From positions 1-64,000 of the forward strand of contig NZ_FXZB01000002.1 in NCBI RefSeq assembly GCF_900169065.1: a stretch of 64,000 bases of DNA, in the 5' to 3' direction. Positions within the stretch are counted from its first letter, which is position 1. Each line of letters starts with the position of its first letter. This DNA comes from Brevibacterium aurantiacum (lineage in GTDB: Bacteria > Actinomycetota > Actinomycetes > Actinomycetales > Brevibacteriaceae). The position numbers and the translations under genes are program-made. Shown piece by piece: positions 34,384 through 42,698 of the stretch. The notes beneath the pieces were generated by a model. The model did not search any database, was not told the DNA's origin, and was given only the letters and a program-made list of their open reading frames with translations.

Positions 34384-35019
34384 ATGAATGACAATCTTTC
34401 GGAGACCCTCACAGGCCATATCGAGGTAGATTTCCCTGAGTATCTAGATCCACCTGGCGAGCCTTTCGAGCTACTGACCTCATGGCTGAAACGCGCCGTG
34501 CGTCTCGGGGTCCGCGAACCGCTAGCAATGGCGTTGGCTACCTCTACAAATGCGGGCCAGCCGTCGATCAGAACAGTAGCATTGGCGGAGCTCACGACCG
34601 CTGGTCTCATTTTCACGTCTCACTCCAACTCCCCTAAAGGCCAGGAGGCTCTGGCGAATCCGAAGGTGGCAGCGCTGTTTTACTGGCGTGAAACCAGCGA
34701 GCAGGTGTGCATCCGCGGTTCTATCCAATGCCTAGACGAGACCGTTGCCGACAGGATGTGGCAACGACGCCCGCTCGGCACACACGCGATGTCCGTTGCC
34801 TCCTGTCAAAGCCGTCCTCTAGATGATGTTGAAGGCCTCCGCCAGACGGCCGTGCAACTCGCCGAGGATGCCCCATTGCCGAGACCGGTAACCTATAGGG
34901 CTTTCGAGATTCAACCTTCCGACATCGAGTTCTGGGCGAACGGCCGTGACAGGCTGCATGAGCGACTGCTCTTCTCACGCCGGGGATCTGGCTGGGCGGT
35001 TTCGAGGCTTCAGCCGTGA
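34384..35019 (+). CDS. phzG: PhzG: FMN-dependent oxidase
   Basis: This 211-residue protein of the pyridoxine-phosphate-oxidase family oxidises the reduced tricyclic intermediates to the aromatic phenazine. PSIRTVALAELTTAGLIFTS, then SPKGQEALANPKVAALFYW and the C-terminal FWANGRDRLHERLLF are the FMN-binding and dimer segments. ATG 34384 gives the normal length. The stop overlaps the next gene by 4 bases. Confidence 0.92.
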   Translation: MNDNLSETLTGHIEVDFPEYLDPPGEPFELLTSWLKRAVRLGVREPLAMALATSTNAGQPSIRTVALAELTTAGLIFTSHSNSPKGQEALANPKVAALFYWRETSEQVCIRGSIQCLDETVADRMWQRRPLGTHAMSVASCQSRPLDDVEGLRQTAVQLAEDAPLPRPVTYRAFEIQPSDIEFWANGRDRLHERLLFSRRGSGWAVSRLQP

Positions 35020-36038
35020 ACTCCTGCGCGTCACAGACGAACGATCTGGGCAGACGTTCTGATGAACGTAAGGCTGCGCTCTCAGTGCGTCGCCTGATGA
35101 AGTGGCACTTTTCACCGCGTACGGGCTCGCCATTTTGGGTTGCGTCTCGTCCGTCATTGCCTTTTGACCCGCTGAAGGATGTACGAACCCCGGAGCAGTT
35201 GGATATGTTCACCGACTGGACAGGAGTGCCTGACGAGGCTAAGGGCTTGAGTCTCATTCCGGCTGGGCTTCCTCGTGCGGAGCGTATCGTCAGGGCTGGT
35301 TATCGAGGCGCAGGTCTGCCCTTGCTGGAGCGTTGGCTTGATCAGTTGGTGACCTGGCGCGTATCGGGATACAGCAAACCACCTGCCCTTGGAGGGGATT
35401 GCACGCTAATTGCGTTAGCGCCGGACGCTCAATTTGCTATTGCCGTGAGTGCCGAGCGAGCTAGGAGGTTGGGGACGCGTCCGTACCTTGTAGACCCCCA
35501 TGAGGCGACCCTTCGGGAAGTCCCCATTGGTTCCTGTGACGAGGGTGCGCGTCGATGCTGGACTGCTATGCCGGACGCTCAAGTCCGGTACATATCAACA
35601 TCGCCGGGCTACCTCGTATCCCTCCTCGCCAATGCTCGTTTCAGTCGTGTATTGAGTCGGTCGGTTCGTCATGTCGCTATCTACGTAGACTGGGAGCACG
35701 AAGATCTCGCGTTGGCTGCGTTGGCTGCGTTGCATGCAGTTCCAGAACACGTGGAGGTCAGCCTTGTTGTCAGTGTTCCTGGAGCACTAGCTGAATTTAG
35801 GACCGGCCTGGTTCGCCGGAAGGATAATACGTTCAAGTTCCATGGGTTTGATCCGCACATATCTGTGACCTGGGGGAAGTTGGGTGACAATTCTGATTCC
35901 TGCCCCGAACTGCGGTCCGATCTCCGGGTTACTCATCTAAGCCGGTGGGGGTTCTTGCCAGGAGTGAGGGTCAAGACTGAGCGCGTTGCCTACAGTCTCG
36001 GTCGCACATCCGCGGGCTTCGGGGTGCGTCGTCACTGA
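35016..36038 (+). CDS. Unknown protein, possibly a degenerate adenylate-forming ligase, last gene of the phenazine operon
   Basis: This is a 340-residue protein with GTG start overlapping phzG. The N-terminal part (HFSPRTGSPFWVASRPSLPF, DPLKDVRTPEQLDMF, LSLIPAGL) faintly resembles the start of phenylacetate-CoA-ligase-like AMP-binding proteins. The [ST]GGTTGxPK ATP loop that should follow is not there. No catalytic motif is visible in the rest. Codon use fits the phz genes. A role in tailoring, amide formation or tolerance is possible, but I cannot assign it. Confidence 0.5.
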   Translation: MNSCASQTNDLGRRSDERKAALSVRRLMKWHFSPRTGSPFWVASRPSLPFDPLKDVRTPEQLDMFTDWTGVPDEAKGLSLIPAGLPRAERIVRAGYRGAGLPLLERWLDQLVTWRVSGYSKPPALGGDCTLIALAPDAQFAIAVSAERARRLGTRPYLVDPHEATLREVPIGSCDEGARRCWTAMPDAQVRYISTSPGYLVSLLANARFSRVLSRSVRHVAIYVDWEHEDLALAALAALHAVPEHVEVSLVVSVPGALAEFRTGLVRRKDNTFKFHGFDPHISVTWGKLGDNSDSCPELRSDLRVTHLSRWGFLPGVRVKTERVAYSLGRTSAGFGVRRH

Positions 36039-36213
36039 CGCGCAACGGGGTCGCTCTAGCCCGCTCTGACCGTCGAAGAGCAGCGAGACGTCCTACACGC
36101 CTCACACTCTCGTCAGCTAGCTCGTCTGTCTACTAGGCACGGAAGCAGTGCCCCCGGAACTCGGCTCCATGTGAGTCGACTCCGGTCGAACTCGAACCCA
36201 ACGGAGGATCGCA

Positions 36214-36513
36214 ATGTCCAATCCAGTCACTTTCGTCAACGTCATCGACGTCGAGCCGGAGAAGCAGCCGGAACTCGTCGAGCTGCTGAAGGAGGGTACC
36301 GAGAAGGTGATGAAGCACCGGCCCGGTTTCATCTCTGTCACCCTGCTCGCCAGCGCCGACAAGACGCGCGTGCTCAACGTGGCCCAGTGGGAGTCTGCCG
36401 ATGATGTCAAGGCGACCCAGTCCGACCCGGAGGCGGCTGAGTACGCGAAGAAGACCGCGGGCATCGCGAAGGCGAGCCCTGGTCTTTACCAGGTTGTGGG
36501 TGAGTACAAGTAA
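36214..36513 (+). CDS. Antibiotic biosynthesis monooxygenase (ABM) domain protein
   Basis: This 99-residue ferredoxin-like alpha/beta barrel of the ABM family reads VTFVNVIDVEPEKQPELVEL, then HRPGFISVTLLASADKTRVL. Such small cofactor-free enzymes oxidise polyaromatic phenols or cleave quinones. It lies within the element, close to attR, and is followed by a strong terminator. It may modify the phenazine or an unrelated compound. ATG 36214 follows GGAGGATCGCA. Confidence 0.82.
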   Translation: MSNPVTFVNVIDVEPEKQPELVELLKEGTEKVMKHRPGFISVTLLASADKTRVLNVAQWESADDVKATQSDPEAAEYAKKTAGIAKASPGLYQVVGEYK

Positions 36514-36529
36514 CCCAGCCACCGTCGAA

Positions 36530-36565
36530 CCCGGGGTGTGAGCGACACATCGCTCACACCCCGGG
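36530..36565 (+). terminator. Strong hairpin terminator after the ABM gene
   Basis: CCCGGGGTGTGAGCGA (36530-36545) and TCGCTCACACCCCGGG (36550-36565) form a perfect 16-bp stem with a CACA loop. It lies between convergent genes near the right end of the element and would block read-through into the split ABC gene. Confidence 0.85.
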
Positions 36566-36589
36566 CTTCGCACAGCTCAACTGTCTTCG

Positions 36590-37192
36590 TCATGCCGCCA
36601 GCTTGAAGTCGGTACACTGGAGATACGAAGTACGATACGTATCACCCTTGAGCATGTTCGGCTCGTCGAAGAGGAGGAGCTGCGGATCGGCGATGAGCGC
36701 CCGAGCCACCAGGGCTCGGCCTCGTTCCCCCTGTGACAGCACCTTCCAGCCCGCGTCCGTACGGGAGGTCAGCCCCACCTCGGCGATGAGATCATCGGCC
36801 TTCGCAACCTGCTCGGCACTTGCCTCCCAGCGGAAGGGGCGCTCGACCGTGCCGGTCAGTCCGGTGAGGACGACGTCGCGCACGGACAGATTCGAGCGCA
36901 GCGGATGGCGCGGATTCACGTGGCCGATGTGGCGACGTAGGGCTTGAAGTTCGACCCGACCCATCCTCTCGCCGAGGATGTCCACGGTCCCCGACGTCGG
37001 GAACACCTGCGCCGAGGCGAAGCTGAGGATCGTCGACTTCCCGGCTCCGTTCGGCCCGATGAGAACCCAGTGCTCGCCCTGACCGATCGCCAGATCGATG
37101 CCGTGGAGGATCTTCGTCTCCCCACGTCGGAACGTCACATCGTCCAACTTCAGGACCGTCTTTGCCACGTCGTCCACACTCTCTTCCCACAT
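36590..37192 (-). pseudogene. N-terminal part of the ABC ATPase split by the element
   Basis: The frame holds Walker A (IGPNGAGKSTILSFASAQV), the signature LSQGERGRALVARALI and LLLFDEP of Walker B. At 36662 the reading enters element DNA and adds a foreign tail NMLKGDTYRTSYLQCTDF before stopping at 36590. The H-loop and C-terminal half are at 5526-5830. ATG 37192 is a likely start; GTG 37177 behind GGGAAG is an alternative. Without the D- and H-loops the product cannot hydrolyse ATP normally. Confidence 0.87.
36658..36669. other. attR, right attachment site of the integrated element
   Basis: TCGGCTCGTCGA here pairs with attL at 5819-5830; TCGTCGA is identical. Element-side sequences of both ends joined would give an attP with symmetrical arms: CCCTTGA to the left and TCAAGGGG to the right of the core. 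Confidence 0.8.
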
Positions 37193-37348
37193 CGAGATCG
37201 CTCGGCTCCGCTCGGGAGTCGGCTCCGTCAGGGAGCCGTTGTCGATTCTAGATCCGGGCCTCGCCGAGGTGGTCCTCCCCGGACACACCCATGTTCCACA
37301 TCCTGGATCGCCGAGTCGCGACCAGCGGAAGACGTCAGCCTGAAGAGT

Positions 37349-37930
37349 TCAGTGCAGGGTCGGCCGGTAAACGAGTTCCTGGGTTCTTCCGTCGAGCAGA
37401 GTGGAGTCGAGAAGTTCGAGATCGAAATCCTGCGTTCGGGCGAAGATGGGCTGGACACCTGTGCGCCCGGTGATGACCGGGTAGATCGTGACCTGCAGTC
37501 GGTCAACAAGTCCCGCCTCCATGAGCGCCCGGTTCATCGACAGACTGCCATGCGAACGAATCGGGACTTCGGATTCCTCCTTCATCTCCCCCACCACGTC
37601 AACCGCGTCACCTGCGGCGACGACTGCGTTGGGCCAATCGAGCGGCTCGCTCAAAGTCTGTGAGATGACGGTTGCCGGGCAATTGCGCATGGCGGTGACC
37701 CAGGGGTCGAGCACGTCGGTGTAGATGTCGGATTCCGCGAGCATGCCGACGAAATCACGGAATGTCTGGGCCCCGAAGACCATTCGAGTGTCCGCGTTGT
37801 AGAGCTCCAGCCGATGGTCGAGGAGCTCCGGGCCCTGCTTGCCCCAGTAGCCTCCCCAGTCGCCGTCGGGACTGACCGAGGCGAACCCGTCGAGGCTCGA
37901 GAACACGTCGAACGTATATGTGGCACTCAT
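37349..37930 (-). CDS. RibD C-terminal-domain / dihydrofolate-reductase-like protein
   Basis: This 193-residue protein has the DHFR-like fold of the RibD C-terminal domain (FDVFSSLDGFASVSPDG, then YNADTRMVFGAQTFRDF and IRSHGSLSMNRALMEAGLVD). Such stand-alone proteins are common in actinobacteria and are often stress- or antibiotic-related reductases of unknown substrate. It lies in the chromosome beside the split ABC gene. Confidence 0.8.
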   Translation of the reverse strand: MSATYTFDVFSSLDGFASVSPDGDWGGYWGKQGPELLDHRLELYNADTRMVFGAQTFRDFVGMLAESDIYTDVLDPWVTAMRNCPATVISQTLSEPLDWPNAVVAAGDAVDVVGEMKEESEVPIRSHGSLSMNRALMEAGLVDRLQVTIYPVITGRTGVQPIFARTQDFDLELLDSTLLDGRTQELVYRPTLH

Positions 37931-38037
37931 GGCTGCTCCTCACAGAGCATAGACGGTGAATTCAGTGTGCGCTCGACTGCCGGCGATGACCAGACCCACC
38001 TCCAGCAGACGAAACCGAGACGGACCATAATGGAGGC

Positions 38038-38928
38038 ATGCACAACGGCGGCGACCCTCAAGACGAACACCGGATGAAGATGCGCGGGAAGATCCTGCGC
38101 CGCTCCGCATCGTTCAACGTCGCCCACGCCGTCGACGACCTCGAACCCGGCACCGGGGCCCAGAGCATCCAGCGAGCCCTGACCCTGCTCAACCTCGTCG
38201 GCCTCATTGCTGGCGAGCGCAGCAACGGTGCCAGCCTGTCCGAGGTCGCCTCCATCAGCGGCCGCCCCAAGGCCAGCGTCCACCGCATGCTCCAGGCGCT
38301 CATCGCCATGGGCTACGTCGAACGCCTCGACGAGGGCGGCTACCGCCTCGGCGTGCAGTCTCAGATTCTCGGTCAGCTCGCCCAGAAATCGGTCGACCCC
38401 CTGGTCACCGAGTCGGAGTCGAGCCTGCTGCGCCTGGCCGAACTGAGCCAGGACACGGCCTTCCTGACCCTGCGCACCGGCAGCTATTCGATCTGCGCCC
38501 GCCGCGAGGAGGGCTTCGGCGAGATCCTCAACAATGCCCTGTCCGTAGGTGATCGCCATCCGCTGGGCATCGGCGCCGGCAGCCTCGCGATCCTCTCCGA
38601 GCTCTCCCCCGCCGAGGTGGACGCCCAGTTCGAGGCCAACGCGCAGATCTTCGCCGAACGGTACCCCAAGGTCTCCATCGCAGCACTGCGCGACATCATC
38701 GACCGCGCCCGCGTCGACGGCTTCGTGCACAATCCCGGACTCTTCGCCCAAGGATCATGGGCCGTGGGTGTGCCGCTGAAGGTCCGCGACAGCCGATCTC
38801 GCGCGGCACTGTCGATCGCCAGCGTCCCCGACCGTGTCACCGGCGCCCGCGTCGAACGACTCGTCGCCCTGCTCCGCCGCGAGGCGAAGACCATCGCCGA
38901 GGCCCTCAGCGACCACGCAGATCCCTGA
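38038..38928 (+). CDS. IclR-family transcriptional regulator
   Basis: This 296-residue regulator has an N-terminal winged helix (LSEVASISGRPKASVHRMLQ, followed by ALIAMGYVERLDEGGYRLG) and a C-terminal effector domain with LGIGAGSLAILSEL and NPGLFAQGSWAVGVPL. It carries a longer N-terminal arm than most IclR proteins. The start at 38038 sits only one base after GGAGG, too close, so Met 38074 may be the true start. It is convergent with a LysR gene. Its targets are not evident; effectors of this family are often aromatic or organic acids. Confidence 0.87.
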   Translation: MHNGGDPQDEHRMKMRGKILRRSASFNVAHAVDDLEPGTGAQSIQRALTLLNLVGLIAGERSNGASLSEVASISGRPKASVHRMLQALIAMGYVERLDEGGYRLGVQSQILGQLAQKSVDPLVTESESSLLRLAELSQDTAFLTLRTGSYSICARREEGFGEILNNALSVGDRHPLGIGAGSLAILSELSPAEVDAQFEANAQIFAERYPKVSIAALRDIIDRARVDGFVHNPGLFAQGSWAVGVPLKVRDSRSRAALSIASVPDRVTGARVERLVALLRREAKTIAEALSDHADP

Positions 38929-38969
38929 CCAGCTCGCCATTCCCCGCCGCACCGGCTCAGGCTCGGATG

Positions 38970-39020
38970 GAGGAACTTTTGGTGTGGCATCGACCGCTGA
39001 TCTCACACCAAAAGTTCCTC
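38970..39020. terminator. Bidirectional hairpin between convergent iclR-like and lysR-like genes
   Basis: GAGGAACTTTTGGTGTG (38970-38986) and CACACCAAAAGTTCCTC (39004-39020) are perfect 17-bp arms around a 17-base loop. The CTTTTGGTG arm is shared with the hairpin at 4146-4203. Confidence 0.75.
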
Positions 39021-39037
39021 GATTGCCGCCAGCCCGC

Positions 39038-39952
39038 TCACTCCGACGAGGCGGCCCCGAGCCGCGCGGCCACCGCACCGAGGATCTCCCCCAGCCACCC
39101 CACCGCGGCCGGGTTCGGCCCGGGCCTGGTCACGAAGGATACACGGCGCTGACCCAGGTCCTGCTTGGCCGGCCTGAGAACGACGTCGAAGTCGGTGTCC
39201 ACGGCCACCTCGGTGGTCAGAGCGCAGCCGAGACCCTCGGCCACGAGCCCGTGGATCATGTAGAGGTCGTCGCTGCGCATGAGTTCGCGCAGTTCGTATC
39301 CCAGTCCCCGGGAGATGCGCCGCAGCACCCGCACCGAGGCCTCCGCTTCGTTGTGGCTGAGCACCCAGTCGACGTCGCTCATCGTTGCGAAGTCGAGAAC
39401 CTCGTGGGCTGCGAGCTCCCCATCGCGGGAGACCATCACCCGGTAGGGTTCGTCCAGCAGGGTCCGCAGCCGCAGCTCGGGGCCCGCGAATTCGGGCAGT
39501 TCGGGGATGTCGTAGATGAGCCCGGCGTGGACCTCACCGCTGTGCAGCATCCGCACCACCTCGCTGGGTTCGGCCTCGACGACCTCGACGCGCACCGAGG
39601 TGCGCTGCTGGAGTTCGGCGATCGCAGCGGGCAGCAGCCGTGAGCCGATCGAGGAGAAGGAACCGACGCGCAGGGACACGACACCGGCATCACGCTGGGC
39701 CGTGACAAGCTGCTCGGCCCGGTCGATGCGGGCAAGGACCGGTTCGATCTCCTCGGCGAAGGACTCCCCGAGCGGTGTCAGCCTCGTCCCGTTGCGGGAG
39801 CGATCGACGAGCTTGATCCGCAGATGGGATTCGAGGGTGCGCAGATGATGGGTCACGGTCGGCACCCCATGGTCGAGCACCTCGGCGGCCCGATTGAGAC
39901 TTCCCTCGTCCCGAATGGCCAGGAGAACCCGGAACTGCTGCAGATTCATCAT
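39038..39952 (-). CDS. LysR-family transcriptional regulator
   Basis: This 304-residue LTTR has an N-terminal helix-turn-helix (NLQQFRVLLAIRDEGSLNRA, AEVLDHGVPTVTHHLRTLES) and a LysR substrate-binding domain. It is divergent from the decarboxylase-like gene, the normal arrangement for a regulator and its target. The short intergenic region holds an ATATAGACACTATGACACTG stretch in which binding sites would lie. The start is Met1 or Met2. Confidence 0.88.
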   Translation of the reverse strand: MMNLQQFRVLLAIRDEGSLNRAAEVLDHGVPTVTHHLRTLESHLRIKLVDRSRNGTRLTPLGESFAEEIEPVLARIDRAEQLVTAQRDAGVVSLRVGSFSSIGSRLLPAAIAELQQRTSVRVEVVEAEPSEVVRMLHSGEVHAGLIYDIPELPEFAGPELRLRTLLDEPYRVMVSRDGELAAHEVLDFATMSDVDWVLSHNEAEASVRVLRRISRGLGYELRELMRSDDLYMIHGLVAEGLGCALTTEVAVDTDFDVVLRPAKQDLGQRRVSFVTRPGPNPAAVGWLGEILGAVAARLGAASSE

Positions 39953-40005
39953 GATATAGACACTATGACACTGTGAACGATTTCTTGCTATATCCTAGGC
40001 GACCA

Positions 40006-41604
40006 ATGATCCCTAGTGTGGGACACATGCTCGCTGACACACACCTGCACCCAGACACCGCGAACCGCACCGCGACAACCCCCGCGCCCACGCAAGCGAA
40101 CACCGCCATCGACCCCCGCCAACACACCGCACCCTATGCCGAAGCCCTGCGGTCCCTGGCCGCCGAGGACTGGCAGCGTCTGCACGTGCCCGCTCATCAG
40201 GGCAGTCCTGATCATGCCCCGGGCCTGGCCGAGGTCGTCGGGGAGGCCGGCATGAGCATCGACTTCCCCATGCTCTTCAGCGGCGTCGACCAGGACAACT
40301 GGCGCATGATCAACCATGATCGCGTGACTCCGATCATGGCCGCCCAGCAGCTCGCCGCCGAGGCCTGGGGTGCTTCGCGGACCTGGTTCATCACCAACGG
40401 AGCATCGGGCGGCAATCACATCGGCACGACCGTCGTGCGGGGCCTGGGCCGCGAGTTCGTCCTCCAGCGCAGCGTCCATTCCTCCGTCATCGACGGCGTC
40501 ACCCATGCCGAACTGCGCCCTCATTTCGTCCACGGCCGCGTCGATCCCGGGCTCGGCTCCTCCCACGGCGTCACCCCGGCCGAGGTCGACTTCGCCCTGC
40601 GTGAGCACCCGAACTCCGCCGCCGTCTACCTCGTCTCCCCCAGCTACTTCGGTGCTGTCGCCGACATCGCCGCCATCGCCGAGGTGGCCCACCGCCACGA
40701 TGTTCCCCTCATCGTCGATGAGGCCTGGGGCTCCCACTTCGGCATGCACCCGAAGCTGCCGGTCAACGCAGTGCGCCTGGGCGCCGACCTCGTCATATCC
40801 AGCACTCACAAGGGTGCAGGCTCCCTCGCACAGTCGGCGATGGTCCATCTCGGGCACGGACCGCAGGCCAAGCGCATCGAGACGCTCGTCGATCGGGTCG
40901 TGAAGTCCTATCAGTCGACCTCCTCGAGTGCGATCCTGCTGTCCTCCCTCGACGAGGCACGTCGTCATCTCGTCACCCACCCGGAGGCGATCGAGACGGC
41001 CCTGGACACGGCCGAGGAGATCCGCACCCGGGTCAAGAACGACACCCGGTTCCGCGATGCGACTCCCGACATCCTCGGCGGTCATGATGCGATCGACAAC
41101 GATCCGTTCAAGGTCGTCATCGACACCCGCGGTGCCGGAATCACCGGGTCCGAGGCCCAGTATCAGCTCATCCGGGACCATCGGATCTACTGTGAGCTGG
41201 CCACTCCCTCGGCGCTGCTGCTGCTCATCGGCGCGACCTCGCCCGTCGACGTGGATCGCTTCTGGACGGCTCTGCAGGAGCTGCCGCGCTCGGAGGCCGA
41301 GCCGGAGCGTCCCATCGTGCTGCCCGGCAGCTGCCAGAAGCGTCTGGACATCAGCGATGCCTACTTCGCCGAGTCCCAGACGGTCCCCTTCGCCGAGGCG
41401 GTCGGCCGGGCGTCCGCGGATTCTCTGGCTGCGTACCCGCCAGGTGTGCCCAATGTCCTCCCTGGTGAGGTGCTCAGTGCGAAGGCCGTCGACTTCCTCC
41501 GTGCGACCGCGGCGGCGCCCTCGGGCTATGTCCGTGGCGCCCAGGATTCGCGCATGGACACTTTCGCCGTCGTGGCTGAGCCGAGCTCAACTGACCTCAG
41601 CTGA
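40006..41604 (+). CDS. Orn/Lys/Arg decarboxylase-family PLP enzyme
   Basis: This is a roughly 532-residue fold-type I PLP enzyme. The PLP lysine is in ISSTHKGAGSLAQSA and the aspartate in VDEAWGSHFGMHP. WFITNGASGGNH is the phosphate-binding turn. It lacks the N-terminal response-regulator-like wing of inducible decarboxylases. I chose ATG 40006 because a promoter (ATGACA 39965-39970, 18 bases, TATATC 39989-39994) places the transcript start near 40001, so the message would be almost leaderless; ATG 40027 is possible. It may decarboxylate a basic amino acid. The divergent LysR gene probably controls it. Confidence 0.82.
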   Translation: MIPSVGHMLADTHLHPDTANRTATTPAPTQANTAIDPRQHTAPYAEALRSLAAEDWQRLHVPAHQGSPDHAPGLAEVVGEAGMSIDFPMLFSGVDQDNWRMINHDRVTPIMAAQQLAAEAWGASRTWFITNGASGGNHIGTTVVRGLGREFVLQRSVHSSVIDGVTHAELRPHFVHGRVDPGLGSSHGVTPAEVDFALREHPNSAAVYLVSPSYFGAVADIAAIAEVAHRHDVPLIVDEAWGSHFGMHPKLPVNAVRLGADLVISSTHKGAGSLAQSAMVHLGHGPQAKRIETLVDRVVKSYQSTSSSAILLSSLDEARRHLVTHPEAIETALDTAEEIRTRVKNDTRFRDATPDILGGHDAIDNDPFKVVIDTRGAGITGSEAQYQLIRDHRIYCELATPSALLLLIGATSPVDVDRFWTALQELPRSEAEPERPIVLPGSCQKRLDISDAYFAESQTVPFAEAVGRASADSLAAYPPGVPNVLPGEVLSAKAVDFLRATAAAPSGYVRGAQDSRMDTFAVVAEPSSTDLS

Positions 41605-41640
41605 GCCGAGCTGAACTGACCCGAGGCGAGCTGAGCCGAC
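41575..41640 (+). repeat. 25-bp tandem repeat spanning the decarboxylase stop codon
   Basis: GCTGAGCCGAGCT starts at 41575 and again at 41600, a 25-base period. The two units differ at only a few positions. A partial, rearranged copy (GAGCTGAGCCGAC) ends at 41640. The stop TGA (41602-41604) lies in the second unit, so slippage would change the C-terminus. Confidence 0.7.
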
Positions 41641-41698
41641 CCTTGGGCGGCAGTCCCACCAGCGAATACGCGCGTGGCACTGCGGTACCGTGGAGAAT

Positions 41699-42688
41699 AT
41701 GCCCGCCTCCGACGATTCGCCCACCGTTTCCCTGCCCGCGACCGAGCTTGAGCGCCTCTGCACCTCGACGATTCTTGCCGCCGGAAGCTCGGAGAAACTG
41801 GCGAGGTCACTGGCAGCTGCCACGGTCGCGGCGGATCGGCGCGGCAAGATCCAGGTCGGCACGGCGCACCTCTTCGACTACCTCGACGGGCTCGAGGCCG
41901 GTCGGATCAACGGTGCTGCCGTTCCGCACTCGGTCAACAGATTGCCGGCGGCCCACCTCGTCGACGCCGACGGCGGCATCGTCCAGCTCGCCTTCGACGA
42001 GGTGTTCGATCGCTTCGCTCAGTCGGCGACGGATCTGGGCATCTCGATCCTCAACATCATGAACGCGTTTCCTGCCGGCGAGCTCGGCTACTACACGATG
42101 CGCTTGGCCCGTCGTGGACTCATCGCCCTTGCCGGAGGGAACTCCCCGGCGCTGATGTCGCTCTTCGGCAGCCGCGACACGGTCACCGGGACGAACCCGC
42201 TGTCCTTCGCGCTCCCTCACCCGCAGGGGCCGCGCATGTTTGATCAGGCCAGCAGCGCGACGGCCTGGGTCAACATCCGTGATGCGGCCGACCGTGGGGA
42301 GTCGATCCCCGAGGGGTGGGCTCAGGCTCCGGATGGGACTGCGACGACGGACTCCGAGGCGGGCCTTGCCGGCTCACTGCTTCCCTTCGGTGGGGTCAAG
42401 GGCAGCAATCTCGCGCTCATGATCGAACTCCTCGCCGCCCACGGGGGCGCGAAATTCTCGGTGGATGCACCACCCATCGATGAGGGTACGACGACTCCCG
42501 GGACCGGTCTCTTCGTCATCGCCATCAGCGCTGATGCCTTCGACCCGGAGTACACGCACCGGGTCGAAGAGCACCTGGCCAGAATCGATCGCGACTTCGG
42601 CATCGACTTCGGACGCAAACGCGATGACGCAGTCATCGACCTGCCCCAGAACCTCCACACCGCACTGCTCGAACGCGCCGCTCGCTAG
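41699..42688 (+). CDS. Ldh-family NAD(P)-dependent oxidoreductase (malate/lactate/ureidoglycolate dehydrogenase type)
   Basis: This 329-residue member of the MDH2/LDH2 family contains GGNSPALMSLFGSRDTVTGT, TNPLSFALPHPQGPRMFDQA and the GGVKGSNLALMIELLAA glycine motif. Members reduce 2-oxo acids or imines such as pyrroline- or piperideine-2-carboxylate. Its position after an amino-acid decarboxylase-like gene would suit imine chemistry in lysine or ornithine breakdown, but this is only inferred. ATG 41699 is close behind GTGGAGAAT; GTG 41690 is an alternative. Confidence 0.8.
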   Translation: MPASDDSPTVSLPATELERLCTSTILAAGSSEKLARSLAAATVAADRRGKIQVGTAHLFDYLDGLEAGRINGAAVPHSVNRLPAAHLVDADGGIVQLAFDEVFDRFAQSATDLGISILNIMNAFPAGELGYYTMRLARRGLIALAGGNSPALMSLFGSRDTVTGTNPLSFALPHPQGPRMFDQASSATAWVNIRDAADRGESIPEGWAQAPDGTATTDSEAGLAGSLLPFGGVKGSNLALMIELLAAHGGAKFSVDAPPIDEGTTTPGTGLFVIAISADAFDPEYTHRVEEHLARIDRDFGIDFGRKRDDAVIDLPQNLHTALLERAAR

Positions 42689-42698
42689 ATCCGCAGCC

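Larger units (their letters stand above)
5824..36669. mobile_element. 30.8-kb integrative mobilizable element inserted in an ABC ATPase gene
   Basis: The boundaries come from the split ABC ATPase and the shared 7-bp core TCGTCGA. Genes inside: large serine recombinase, a palindrome array, VbhA/Fic remnants, a TPP-regulated antimetabolite operon, an MFS exporter, a MobF relaxase, a QcrB-like protein with two ECF41 sigma factors, and a phenazine cluster. A relaxase and an oriT-like repeat are present, but I see no coupling ATPase, VirB4 or other pore gene. It would therefore need a helper to transfer. Codon use shifts along the element: the phenazine part is visibly less GC-rich than the relaxase part, which suggests assembly from several sources. 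Confidence 0.87.
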
